Positions 54,394 to 63,231 of a stretch of DNA of 64,000 nucleotides are shown one piece after another. The position numbers and the translations under genes are program-made. The DNA lies in assembly GCA_002919235.1 (NCBI GenBank), contig PKEX01000017.1:97677-161676 (forward strand), read 5' to 3'. Numbering within the stretch: position 1 is the stretch's first letter; each line of letters opens with the position of its first letter. The DNA comes from Clostridia bacterium (GTDB taxonomy: Bacteria; Bacillota; Limnochordia; DTU080; RSA5). Under the pieces are notes generated by a model. The model was given only the letters and a program-made list of their open reading frames with translations. It was not told where the DNA came from and did not search any database.

Positions 54394-54415
54394 CCGGCCT
54401 GAAGGGGTGATGGCG

Positions 54416-55441
54416 TTGGCCGAAATCCTCTCCCAGGAAGAGATCAACGCACTGCTGGCGGCCATTTCCGGAGGCGACGATCCCGGCGCGCCGGAAAGCC
54501 CCAGGGTTGCCGCGGTGCCCCAGCCGGAGCGGCGGGCGGAGCCAAGAGGACGGGTGAGGCCTTACGATTTTGCGCGGCCGAACAAGCTGTCTAAGGACCA
54601 GCTGCGGACGCTGCAGATCATGCACGAGCCCTTCGCCCGGGGAATCGCGACGACCCTTTCCGGTTACTTGCGCTCGTATGTCCAGGCCGAAGTGGTTTCG
54701 GCCGATGCCATGACGTATGAGGAGTTCTCCCGGATGCTGCCCAATCCGGGCATCATGGCGATCTTTTCGCTTCCTCCCCTCGAAGGCAGCGCGCTCTTGG
54801 AGATCGACCCCGACTTGGGGTTTGCCGTGCTCGACCGCCTGCTGGGAGGACCCGGGAAGGCGCCCAAGCAGCTGCGGGAGCTCACCGAGCTGGAGCAGCC
54901 GGTGATGCGGCGGGTGATGGAACAGATCATCGACCATCTCCCCGACGCGTGGAACCAGGTGGCGCCCATCGAGCCCAAGTTCCAGCAGCTGGAGCTGAAT
55001 CCCCAGTTCACACACTTGGTGCCGCCGCGGGACATGGTGGTGCTCGTCCGGCTTGAGGTGAGCCTCAACTCCGCGTCGGGCCGGCTCAACCTCTGCATCC
55101 CCTTTGACATCATCGAGCCGGTGGTGCCCAAGCTCAGCGCCCACTACCTCTTCATCCGGGGGAAGAAGGAGGTCTCGCCCGCCCAGCTCCGGGCGCTGCG
55201 GGAGCGCCTCAACCGGATGCTGGTCCCGGTGACGGTCATCCTCGGCACAGCGACCGTCACGGTGAAAGAGCTGGTAGAACTGCAGGTGGGAGATTACATT
55301 ACTCTCGACACGCGCACCCACGGCGCGCTGCCGGTGCTGGTGGGTTCCCGGACCAAGTTCTACGGCCGTCCGGGCCGGATGGGAAATCGGATGGCGGTCG
55401 AGATCGTTGAGGTCGTGCCGCCGGAAGAGGAGGATGCATGA
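54416..55441 (+). CDS. fliM: Flagellar motor switch protein FliM
   Basis: 341 residues from the TTG at 54416 (AAGGGGTGA 5 bp upstream; MAEILSQEEINALLAAI), with GTG/ATG at 54407/54410 as alternatives. The N-terminal LSQEEINALL is the CheY-P binding motif; middle domain YDFARPNKLSKDQLRTLQIMHEPFAR, and C-terminal SPOA domain (VTVKELVELQVGDYITLD). The stop overlaps the fliY start (ATGA). Confidence 0.96.
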   Translation: MAEILSQEEINALLAAISGGDDPGAPESPRVAAVPQPERRAEPRGRVRPYDFARPNKLSKDQLRTLQIMHEPFARGIATTLSGYLRSYVQAEVVSADAMTYEEFSRMLPNPGIMAIFSLPPLEGSALLEIDPDLGFAVLDRLLGGPGKAPKQLRELTELEQPVMRRVMEQIIDHLPDAWNQVAPIEPKFQQLELNPQFTHLVPPRDMVVLVRLEVSLNSASGRLNLCIPFDIIEPVVPKLSAHYLFIRGKKEVSPAQLRALRERLNRMLVPVTVILGTATVTVKELVELQVGDYITLDTRTHGALPVLVGSRTKFYGRPGRMGNRMAVEIVEVVPPEEEDA

Positions 55442-56520
55442 TGAGCGACGATATCCTCTCGCAGGACGAAATCGACGCGCTCTTGGGCGCGAGCAGCAGT
55501 GAACCGGGCTCCGAGGAAGAGACGGAGGCGTTTGACCTCCGGCCGGTCGGGGGGACGGTGGAGGCCGCCATGGGGAAGACCGCGACCGCCCTCGGCATCA
55601 TGATGCAAGCTGAGGGGAAGGCGGCGGTGAAGGAACTCGCCATCGCCCCCTTGCGGGAGCTCCACCAGACCCTGCAGGGCCCCTTGGTCGCAGTGGAGGG
55701 GACCCTCCAGGGGGCCCTGGACGGAATGATCATCACGCTGATGCCGCTGGAGACCGCCGTAAAGCTCGCGGCACTGGCCAGAGGAGAGGACCCGGCTTCG
55801 GCCGGCGGCGAGGATCTGGGAGGCCTTCACGATCTCGCGGTGGAGATGGCCGGTCATCTTGCCGAGGCGTTCTCTAGCCAGCTGGGACAGGAGCTGCACT
55901 TGGACGCGGCTGAACCGGTCCAAGTGAACTGGGACAGCGCGGAGGCGCCTCCGGTGCCGGTGGGCGCGGACGAGGAGGTCGTCTTTGCCCGCCACACGCT
56001 GGAAGTGGGCTCCGTCTCCTTTGACGTGATGCACATCATCCCGCGGGAGACGGCCGAGGCGGTGGTTTCGGCCTTGGCCGGCGGAGTGAGCGGTGCCGCG
56101 GAAGCCGCGGCCGCGGGCGAGGCGGCTTTGGCCGCAGCCTCCGCCGGGCGAACCGTGCCCCGGGTGGCCGGCGGCAAAGTGAAGGGGCGCACCAACGGCG
56201 GGGCGCAGATCGCGGCGGCGGAGTTCGCGCCCTTGGGTTCGGCGCACCCGGCGGGGACCATGGGCAACATCGACCTGCTCTTGGACGTGCCTCTTGAAGT
56301 CACGGTGGAGCTGGGCCGGACCCGGATGCAGATCCGGGAGGTGCTGGAGCTGGGCAGGGGCTCCATCGTGGAGCTGGAGAAGGTGGCGGGCGAGCCCGTG
56401 GAGATCTACGTCAACGGGAAGCTGATCGCCAAGGGCGAAGTGGTCACCATTGACGAGAACTTCGGCGTCAAGATCACCGATATCGTGAGCCGCCGGGAGC
56501 GGGTGGCCAGCTTCTCGTAA
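55441..56520 (+). CDS. fliY: Flagellar motor switch protein FliY (FliN-CheC fusion type)
   Basis: 359 residues from the ATG at 55441 (GAGGAGG 6 bp upstream); ATG at 55438 also in frame. ILSQDEIDALL motif at the start (CheY binding), a CheC-like middle region, an Ala/Gly-rich linker (about 208-250), and a C-terminal SPOA/FliN domain (DVPLEVTVELGRTRMQIREVLELGRGS). The CheC phosphatase motif (E..N) is degraded: aligned positions read AVEMAG with no Asn. cheY, usually next, is absent. FliY lineage is typical of Firmicutes. Confidence 0.94.
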   Translation: MSDDILSQDEIDALLGASSSEPGSEEETEAFDLRPVGGTVEAAMGKTATALGIMMQAEGKAAVKELAIAPLRELHQTLQGPLVAVEGTLQGALDGMIITLMPLETAVKLAALARGEDPASAGGEDLGGLHDLAVEMAGHLAEAFSSQLGQELHLDAAEPVQVNWDSAEAPPVPVGADEEVVFARHTLEVGSVSFDVMHIIPRETAEAVVSALAGGVSGAAEAAAAGEAALAAASAGRTVPRVAGGKVKGRTNGGAQIAAAEFAPLGSAHPAGTMGNIDLLLDVPLEVTVELGRTRMQIREVLELGRGSIVELEKVAGEPVEIYVNGKLIAKGEVVTIDENFGVKITDIVSRRERVASFS

Positions 56521-56605
56521 AGGCACAGTGACGGCCGGTGGTGACGGCGCGGCAGACTGGTGACGGCCGGCGCCATCCGCCGCGCGTTTCGGGGTGAGGC
56601 AGCCG

Positions 56606-56971
56606 TTGGAACAGTGGGACGCGCTGGTGCGGGTCGCCCTCGCGCTCTTGGTCCTGATCCCTTTGGTGTACCTGGTGACAAGGCTGTACGGCAGGCGCTT
56701 ATCCATGGGGAGGACCGGGCGCGCCCTGCGGCTGGTGGACACCGTGGTCTTAGGTCCCAACCGGGCCGTGTATGTGGTGGAAGCGGTGGACCGTCTCCTG
56801 GTGCTGGGCGCAACGGCCCAGCACATCTCCTTGCTTGCCGAGGTGACCGACCCGGTGGTCCTGGCGAATTGGAAGCGGGCCGGGGCGGGAAAGGACAGCA
56901 CCTTTCTCAAGCTGCTGACCGAGCGCCTCAACACGCCCCGAGAGGAGCGGGAAGGAGAGAGCATGGAGTGA
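56606..56971 (+). CDS. fliO: Flagellar biosynthesis protein FliO
   Basis: 121 residues. TTG at 56606 with GGGGTGAGG upstream; GTG at 56594 is the longer option. One membrane helix (VALALLVLIPLVYLVTRL) and a short cytoplasmic domain VDTVVLGPNRAVYVVEAVDRLLVLGAT. The stop overlaps the fliP start (GTGA at 56968). In Bacillus named fliZ. Confidence 0.9.
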   Translation: MEQWDALVRVALALLVLIPLVYLVTRLYGRRLSMGRTGRALRLVDTVVLGPNRAVYVVEAVDRLLVLGATAQHISLLAEVTDPVVLANWKRAGAGKDSTFLKLLTERLNTPREEREGESME

Positions 56972-57729
56972 AGTGCAGGCGTTGGGCCGCGGCAGTGGCC
57001 GCGCTCCTTTTTCTTGGAGTCCTGCTGGTGGCGGGGGAGGCCTCCGCGCAGACCGTGATTCCCCGGTTGACCATCGGGGTGGACCAGGCGGAGAGCCCCG
57101 AGCAGGTCGCCGTCACGCTCCAGATCCTCTTCCTGCTGACGGTGTTGTCGCTGGCGCCCGCCATCTTGATCATGACCACGAGCTTTACCCGGATCGTCGT
57201 GGTGCTCTCCTTTGTGCGCAGCGCCCTGGCGACGAACCAGATGCCTCCGAACCAAGTGCTGATCGGGCTGGCGCTCTTCCTGACCTTTTTCATCATGGCG
57301 CCGACGTGGCAGACCGTCAGCCAGGAAGCCCTCATGCCCTATCTGGCCCAGGAGATCGGCCAGGAGGAAGCCATCGCCCGGGCGTTGGAACCCATCCGGG
57401 AGTTCATGTTCCGGCACACCCGGGAGCGAGATTTGGCCCTCTTTCTCGAAATGTCCGGCGCCGGGCAGCCGGTGGATCCCAGCGACGTGCCCACCAGCGC
57501 GCTGGTCCCGGCCTTTGTCATCAGTGAACTGAAGAGCGCGTTCCAGATGGGATTCATCCTTTTCGTGCCGTTCTTGGTCATCGATATGATCGTGGCCAGC
57601 ACCTTGATGTCCATGGGGATGCTGATGCTGCCCCCCGTGATGATCTCGCTTCCCTTCAAGATCTTGCTTTTCGTCATGGTCGACGGCTGGCACATCGTGG
57701 TCCGCTCGCTCTTGCTGGGATATCAATAG
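56968..57729 (+). CDS. fliP: Flagellar type III secretion protein FliP
   Basis: 253 residues. GTG at 56968 overlaps the fliO stop. Signal peptide (AAAVAALLFLGVLLVAGEASA), then membrane helices of the FliPQR core: ILIMTTSFTRIVVVLSFVRSALATNQMPPNQVLIGLALFLTFFIM region and MLPPVMISLPFKILLFVMVDGWHIVV. Forms the export gate. Confidence 0.97.
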   Translation: MKCRRWAAAVAALLFLGVLLVAGEASAQTVIPRLTIGVDQAESPEQVAVTLQILFLLTVLSLAPAILIMTTSFTRIVVVLSFVRSALATNQMPPNQVLIGLALFLTFFIMAPTWQTVSQEALMPYLAQEIGQEEAIARALEPIREFMFRHTRERDLALFLEMSGAGQPVDPSDVPTSALVPAFVISELKSAFQMGFILFVPFLVIDMIVASTLMSMGMLMLPPVMISLPFKILLFVMVDGWHIVVRSLLLGYQ

Positions 57730-57781
57730 CGGGACCGGAGACGGCGCTTTGCCGTAACGCGGGGCGCGGGGGTGATCGCCA

Positions 57782-58051
57782 TTGACTGAGACGGCGGTAA
57801 TCGCATTGGGGCGAGAGGCGCTCATCACGGTGCTGCTGGTGGCCGGGCCGATGATCGGCCTGGGCCTTTTGGTCGGACTCGTGATCAGCATCTTCCAGGC
57901 GACGACGCAGATCCAGGAGCAGACCCTCACGTTCGTGCCCAAGATCGTGGCGGTGCTGGTGGCCGGCGTCGTGTTTGGTCCGTGGATGCTCAGGACGATG
58001 ATCGAATTTTCGGAGCGGCTCCTCTCCCGAGCCCATGAGTTCATCCGATGA
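57782..58051 (+). CDS. fliQ: Flagellar type III secretion protein FliQ
   Basis: 89 residues, two membrane helices. TTG at 57782. GREALITVLLVAGPMIGLGLLVGLVISIFQATTQIQEQTLTFVPKIVAVLVAG spans residues 10-62 and is the FliQ signature. The stop overlaps the fliR ATG (ATGA). Confidence 0.96.
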   Translation: MTETAVIALGREALITVLLVAGPMIGLGLLVGLVISIFQATTQIQEQTLTFVPKIVAVLVAGVVFGPWMLRTMIEFSERLLSRAHEFIR

Positions 58052-58836
58052 TGGTTGACCTCGAAGCGCTGGTCAGCGGGGTACTGGATTACCTACCGGT
58101 CTTTATCAGGGTGACGTCGTTTCTCTTTGCCCTGCCCATCTGGGGCCGGGGCGTGCCGCCCCAGGCCAGGCTGGGCCTGGGGGCAGCCATCACTCTGATC
58201 CTGGCTCCGGTGGTGCCGGTGCCGCCGGCGGGCGAGACGCTGGCGGCCTTCTTTCTCACCAGTGCCGTCGAAGCGCTGGTGGGGCTTGCCATGGGCCTTG
58301 TGGTCACCACCGTCATGATGGCCGTGTACCTGGCGGGACAGTTCATCGACGTGCCCATGGGGTTCGGCATGGTCAACGTGATGGACCCGCAGATGGGCGC
58401 CGAGATACCCATTGTGGCCCAGTTCCAGTTCGTGGTGGCCATCTTGATCTTCTTCTTGATCGACGGCCATCACGGGCTCTTTCGCTCGCTGGCGCAGAGC
58501 TTCGCCGTGATGCCCGTCGGCGGGGCCGGGATGAGCGGCGCGGTGGCCGGCGTCGCGCTGGAGATGATCCGGAGCATGTTCCTCCTGGGGTTTCGCATCG
58601 CCCTGCCGGTGGTGGCGGCGCTGTTCCTGACGGACGTCGCCTTGGGGATCGTGGCCCGGGCCGTCCCCCAGATCAACGTGTTTTTCGTGGGCTTTCCCCT
58701 GAAGGTGGGCCTGGGCATGGTGCTCCTCATCGCGGCGCTGCCCGCGTTTGTGATGCTGGTGGCGACGGCCTTCGGCGGATCCGGGGAGCTGGGAAGGCTG
58801 CTGGACGCGATGGTGCGCGCTTTGGGCGGAGTGTAG
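58048..58836 (+). CDS. fliR: Flagellar type III secretion protein FliR
   Basis: 262 residues, about six membrane helices, part of the export gate with FliP/FliQ. VTSFLFALPIWGRGVPPQARLGLGAAITL, VTTVMMAVYLAGQFIDVPMGFGMVNVMDPQ and FPLKVGLGMVLLIAALPAF are characteristic. ATG at 58048 overlaps fliQ by 4 bp. Confidence 0.96.
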   Translation: MMVDLEALVSGVLDYLPVFIRVTSFLFALPIWGRGVPPQARLGLGAAITLILAPVVPVPPAGETLAAFFLTSAVEALVGLAMGLVVTTVMMAVYLAGQFIDVPMGFGMVNVMDPQMGAEIPIVAQFQFVVAILIFFLIDGHHGLFRSLAQSFAVMPVGGAGMSGAVAGVALEMIRSMFLLGFRIALPVVAALFLTDVALGIVARAVPQINVFFVGFPLKVGLGMVLLIAALPAFVMLVATAFGGSGELGRLLDAMVRALGGV

Positions 58837-58851
58837 GAGGGGGTGCATGAG

Positions 58852-60006
58852 GTGGACGTCCCGGCTCGGGATCCCCGGCCGGCGGCAAGCGCCGGGCCGC
58901 CGACGCGGATTCGGGTCAACCTGCAGCTTTTTGCGCAGGAGCGGACCGAGCCCGCGACGCCGAGGCGGCGCCAGGAAGCTCGCCGCAAAGGGCAAGTGGC
59001 CCGCACCGTCGAATTGGGATCCGCTCTGATCCTCCTCACGGGTTTCAGCGCGCTGTATCTGATGGCCCCCGGCGCGGCCCGCGAGATCGCCGCGTCGACG
59101 ACCCGCTTTTGGGAGGACGCGCTGGCCGGCTTCGCCCGGGTAGAGCCCGGCAACATCCCGTCGCTTTTTCTCGAAATGATCTGGATCGCGGTGCGTTTTG
59201 CAGCGCCCTTGGCCCTGGCGGTGATGGCCGTGGGCCTCGGGGCCCAGCTCCTGCAGGTGGGTTTCTTGACGTCCACCGAGCCGCTGAAGCCCCAGTGGCG
59301 GAGGATCGATCCTGTTTCCGGGTTCAAGCGCATCTTTTCGAAGCGGGCCGCGGTGGAGCTGGTCAAGGCTACCGTCAAGATCGTGATCGTGGGCGGGCTG
59401 GCGTACTCGCTCCTGCGGGGGAGTCTCCCGCAGTACGGCGAATACATGATGATCAGCCCCGTCGAAGCGACGGCGCACACCGGGCGTCTGGTCTTCCGGC
59501 TGGGCCTTTGGATCGGCATCGCGATGCTGGGGCTGGCGCTGCTGGACTTTCTCTACCAGCGGTGGGAGTTTGAGCAGAGCATCCGGATGACCCGGCAAGA
59601 GGTGAAAGAGGAGCTGCGCCAGACGGAAGGCGATCCCCACGTCCGTTCCCGGATTCGCCAGCGCCAGCGGCAGATCGCGAGCGCCAGGATGATGGCCAAG
59701 GTGCCCACCGCCGACGTGGTGGTCACCAACCCCGTGCACTTGGCGGTGGCGCTCAAGTACGATCCGGTGGAGATGGACGCCCCGACGGTGGTGGCCAAGG
59801 GGGCCGGGCCGCTGGCGCAGCGGATCAAAGAAGTAGCCCGGGAGCACGGCGTCGCCGTCGTGGAGAACGTCTGGCTCGCCCGGGCGCTCTACGAGTCGGT
59901 GCCGTTGGACGCCCGCATCCCGGAGGAGCTCTACAAGGCCGTAGCGGAAGTGCTGGCCTTCGTCTATCGCCTCAAAGGGAAGTCAGTGCCGGGCCGGCGC
60001 GGCTGA
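58852..60006 (+). CDS. flhB: Flagellar type III secretion protein FlhB
   Basis: 384 residues from the GTG at 58852 (AGGAGG 11 bp upstream); GTG at 58843 is too close to the Shine-Dalgarno. N-terminal ERTEPATPRRRQEARRKGQVART, four membrane helices, and a cytoplasmic domain. The autocleavage site, normally NPTH, reads NPVH (nt 59728-59739): Thr is Val. TADVVVTNPVHLAVALKYDP keeps the rest of the motif. It controls the switch of export substrates; the change may alter cleavage rate. Confidence 0.95.
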   Translation: MDVPARDPRPAASAGPPTRIRVNLQLFAQERTEPATPRRRQEARRKGQVARTVELGSALILLTGFSALYLMAPGAAREIAASTTRFWEDALAGFARVEPGNIPSLFLEMIWIAVRFAAPLALAVMAVGLGAQLLQVGFLTSTEPLKPQWRRIDPVSGFKRIFSKRAAVELVKATVKIVIVGGLAYSLLRGSLPQYGEYMMISPVEATAHTGRLVFRLGLWIGIAMLGLALLDFLYQRWEFEQSIRMTRQEVKEELRQTEGDPHVRSRIRQRQRQIASARMMAKVPTADVVVTNPVHLAVALKYDPVEMDAPTVVAKGAGPLAQRIKEVAREHGVAVVENVWLARALYESVPLDARIPEELYKAVAEVLAFVYRLKGKSVPGRRG

Positions 60007-60023
60007 AACGGGGGTAGCGGAAG

Positions 60024-62114
60024 ATGGCGGTGAAAGGCTCTGCGCAAGGTGCGATCTTCAAGATCGGGGAGTACAGCGACCTCCTGGTCTTCCTTGCAGT
60101 CATCCTGGTGGTCGTCATGATGGTGCTGCCCATGCCGCCCCTCCTCCTCGACCTCCTGCTCGCGCTCAACATCAGCCTGGCGCTGCTGGTCCTCCTCCTG
60201 ACCATGAACATCCAGGGGGCGCTCCAGTTTTCGATCTTCCCCTCGCTCCTCTTGATCACCACCCTCTTTCGTCTCGCCCTCAACGTCTCGTCGACCCGGC
60301 TCATCCTCCTCCAGGGGTACGCGGGGGAGATCATCCGGGCCTTCGGCAACTTTGTGGTGGGCGGCAACTACGTCGTGGGTTTTGTCGTCTTTCTCATCCT
60401 GGTGGTGATCCAGTTCATCGTGATCACCAAGGGGGCCGAGCGCGTCGCGGAAGTGGCGGCCCGCTTCACCTTGGACGCCATGCCCGGCAAGCAGATGAGC
60501 ATCGACGCCGACCTCAACGCCGGGCTGATCGACGAGAAGGAGGCCCGCCGCCGCAGGGCCGAGATCGAGCGGGAGGCCGACTTTTACGGGGCGATGGACG
60601 GCGCCTCCAAATTTGTGAAGGGCGACGCCATCGCGGGGCTGGTGATCACCGCCATCAACATCATCGGGGGGTTCGCAGTGGGCGTCGGCCAGCGGGGGAT
60701 GGGCCTCGGGGAGGCGCTGCAGCACTACACCCTGCTCACCGTGGGGGACGGCCTGGTCACCCAGATCCCCGCGCTTCTCATCGCCACCGCGACGGGCATC
60801 ATCATCACCCGCGCCGCCTCCGAGGCCAACATGGGGAGAGACGTATCGCACCAGCTGCTCTCCGAGCCGAGAGTGCTCGCCATCGCGGCGGGCGTTCTCG
60901 TCCTCTTCGCCGTCGTCCCGGGACTGCCCACCGTCCCCTTCCTCGTGCTGTCCTTGCTCTTTGGCCTGCTGGGGTACGCATCCAGCCGGCGCCACCAGGA
61001 GCGCCAGGTGCAGGAGATGGAGAAGGAGGCGCAGCGCGAAGCCGAGGAGGCCAAGAAGCCCGAGCGGGTCTCGGCCCTGCTCAAACTGGACGCCATTGAA
61101 CTTGAAATCGGTTACAGCCTCATCCCGCTGGTGGACGCGAACCAAGGCGGCGACCTGTTGGACCGGATCACGATGATCCGCAGGCAGATTGCCATCGAGC
61201 TGGGCTTGGTGGTCCCCCCGATCCGGATCCGGGACAACATGCAGCTGGGCCCCAACGCCTACGTGATCAAGATCAAGGGAATCGAAGTGGGGCGGGGCGA
61301 GCTCATGCCCGGGCACTACCTGGCGATGGAGTCGGGGCCCGTCAGCAAGCGGGTGTCGGGCATCGAAACCCGGGAGCCGGCCTTTGGCTTGCCGGCGCTC
61401 TGGATCCCCGAGGAGGCGAAAGAGGAGGCGGAGCTGGCGGGGTACACCGTCGTCGATTCGCCGTCCATCATTGCGACGCACCTTACGGAGATCATCCGGA
61501 GCAACGCCGCCGAGCTCCTCGGCAGGCAGGACGTGAAAAAGCTCCTGGACGAGCTCAAGGAAGATCACGCCGCCCTGGTGGACGAGGTGGTGCCCGAGCT
61601 CCTCACGGTGGGCGAGGTCCAGCGGGTCCTGCAAAACCTCCTGAGAGAAGGGGTGCCTATCCGGGACCTGGTGACCATCCTGGAAACCCTGGGAGACTTC
61701 GCGCGGGCCACCAAGGACCAGATCTTCCTCACGGAGAAGGTGCGAGAGGCGCTGGCCCGCCAGATTTCCAAGCAGTACACCAACGATCAGGGGTACATCC
61801 CGGTGATCACCCTGGATCCCGCCTGGGAGCAGGAGATCGCCGATGCCCTGCAGCACACCGACAGGGGCCTTACCATCGCGCTGGCCCCGGAGCGAGTCGA
61901 AGCGTTTTACGACGGCCTCTCTCGCGCGGTGGAGCGGGCCGCGGCCGCCGGGCACCAGGCCGTCGTCCTCTGCTCGCCGGTGATCCGCGCGGCGGTGCGC
62001 AAGCTCGTCGCCCGCGTGCTGCCCCGGCTCGCGGTGATTTCCTACAACGAAGTGGCTCCGAACGCCCAAGTCCAATCCGTGGGGATGGTGAGCTTGGAGG
62101 GCCATGCGAGTTAA
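60024..62114 (+). CDS. flhA: Flagellar type III secretion protein FlhA
   Basis: 696 residues. N-terminal eight-helix membrane part (to about 330) with TRLILLQGYAGEIIRAFG and FTLDAMPGKQMSIDADLNAGLIDEKEARRRRAEIEREADFYGAMDGASKFVKGDAIAG (residues 150-210) of the FHIPEP signature; C-terminal cytoplasmic domain from about 350 (IGYSLIPLVDANQGGDLLDRI). Overlaps flhF by 11 bp. Confidence 0.97.
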   Translation: MAVKGSAQGAIFKIGEYSDLLVFLAVILVVVMMVLPMPPLLLDLLLALNISLALLVLLLTMNIQGALQFSIFPSLLLITTLFRLALNVSSTRLILLQGYAGEIIRAFGNFVVGGNYVVGFVVFLILVVIQFIVITKGAERVAEVAARFTLDAMPGKQMSIDADLNAGLIDEKEARRRRAEIEREADFYGAMDGASKFVKGDAIAGLVITAINIIGGFAVGVGQRGMGLGEALQHYTLLTVGDGLVTQIPALLIATATGIIITRAASEANMGRDVSHQLLSEPRVLAIAAGVLVLFAVVPGLPTVPFLVLSLLFGLLGYASSRRHQERQVQEMEKEAQREAEEAKKPERVSALLKLDAIELEIGYSLIPLVDANQGGDLLDRITMIRRQIAIELGLVVPPIRIRDNMQLGPNAYVIKIKGIEVGRGELMPGHYLAMESGPVSKRVSGIETREPAFGLPALWIPEEAKEEAELAGYTVVDSPSIIATHLTEIIRSNAAELLGRQDVKKLLDELKEDHAALVDEVVPELLTVGEVQRVLQNLLREGVPIRDLVTILETLGDFARATKDQIFLTEKVREALARQISKQYTNDQGYIPVITLDPAWEQEIADALQHTDRGLTIALAPERVEAFYDGLSRAVERAAAAGHQAVVLCSPVIRAAVRKLVARVLPRLAVISYNEVAPNAQVQSVGMVSLEGHAS

Positions 62115-63231
62115 GCGGTACGTCGCCGACTCGATGCAGGAAGCCATCGCCCGGGTGAAGGCCGACTTCGGCAAGGACGCCGTCATCCTTCACACCAAGA
62201 AGATCCGCGAGAGGGGCTTTCTGGGCCTCTTTGGGCGGACCCGGGTCGAAGTGCTGGCCGCTGCGGACAACAGCGCGCGGCCGGCCGCAGCCGCGGCCGG
62301 CGCGGCGCGCGAGCCCAGGGCGTCCTCATACGGGGTGCCCCCGCGCGCCCAAGAATCGGGGGCCCACGCGGAGCTGGCGCAGGTCAGGGAGGAGCTCAAG
62401 GCGATCCGCCGGGCCCTCGAAGGGCAGGGCGGCAAACAGCTGGAACCCGGCCCTGTAGCCGCCATCAAGCAGCACTTGCTGGACCAGGAGGTTCATCCGG
62501 ATGTGGTCCAGGAGATCCTGGACGGCGTGCGGGCCCAGGCCAGCGAGGAGCAGCTGGAGCAGGAGGACTGGCTGAGGGAAGCGGCCCGGGCCCAGATCGC
62601 GAGAGAGATCATGAGCGTCGATCCCTGGCAGCTGGCCGATAGGGGCCGGGTCCAGTGCCTGGTAGGACCCACCGGCGTGGGCAAGACCACCACCATCGCC
62701 AAGCTGGCGGCCAACTTTGCTCTCCTGGCCGGCAAGAGGGTGGCGCTGGTCACCGTCGACACGTACCGGATCGCCGCGGTGGAACAGCTCAAGACCTACG
62801 CGGAGATCATCGGCGTCCCGGTGGACGTGGCGTTTACGCCGCAGGAGCTGCGGGAGGCCATTCAACGGCGATCCGACTATGACATGGTCCTCGTCGATAC
62901 CGCGGGCCGCAGTCAGAAGCACAAGATGCAGATGGCGGAGCTGCGGGCCTTCATCGACGTGCTGGACGAGCCTCTGGTGCACCTGGTCCTCTCGGCTACC
63001 ACTCGCACCAAGGACATGCTGGACGTCATCGAACGCTTCGGCCAGCTTCCCATCGCGTACCTGATCATGACGAAGCTCGACGAGACGTCGACCTACGGCT
63101 CGCTGCTGAACGCGTGCAAATTCGCAGGCAAGCCCCTATCGTACGTGACCAACGGCCAGACCGTCCCCGACGACATCGAGGTGGCGGAAGCCGACCGCAT
63201 CGCCGAGTTGATCCTAGGAGTGAGGGTCTGA
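62104..63231 (+). CDS. flhF: Flagellar biosynthesis GTPase FlhF
   Basis: 375 residues; SRP-family GTPase setting flagellar place and number. N-terminal B domain VKRYVADSMQEAIARVKADFGKDAVILHTKKI, Ala-rich linker (about 55-90), N domain, then G domain: P-loop [57 protein letters not shown] overlaps the flhA end by 11 bp; the stop overlaps the flhG ATG by 1 bp. Confidence 0.97.
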   Translation: MRVKRYVADSMQEAIARVKADFGKDAVILHTKKIRERGFLGLFGRTRVEVLAAADNSARPAAAAAGAAREPRASSYGVPPRAQESGAHAELAQVREELKAIRRALEGQGGKQLEPGPVAAIKQHLLDQEVHPDVVQEILDGVRAQASEEQLEQEDWLREAARAQIAREIMSVDPWQLADRGRVQCLVGPTGVGKTTTIAKLAANFALLAGKRVALVTVDTYRIAAVEQLKTYAEIIGVPVDVAFTPQELREAIQRRSDYDMVLVDTAGRSQKHKMQMAELRAFIDVLDEPLVHLVLSATTRTKDMLDVIERFGQLPIAYLIMTKLDETSTYGSLLNACKFAGKPLSYVTNGQTVPDDIEVAEADRIAELILGVRV

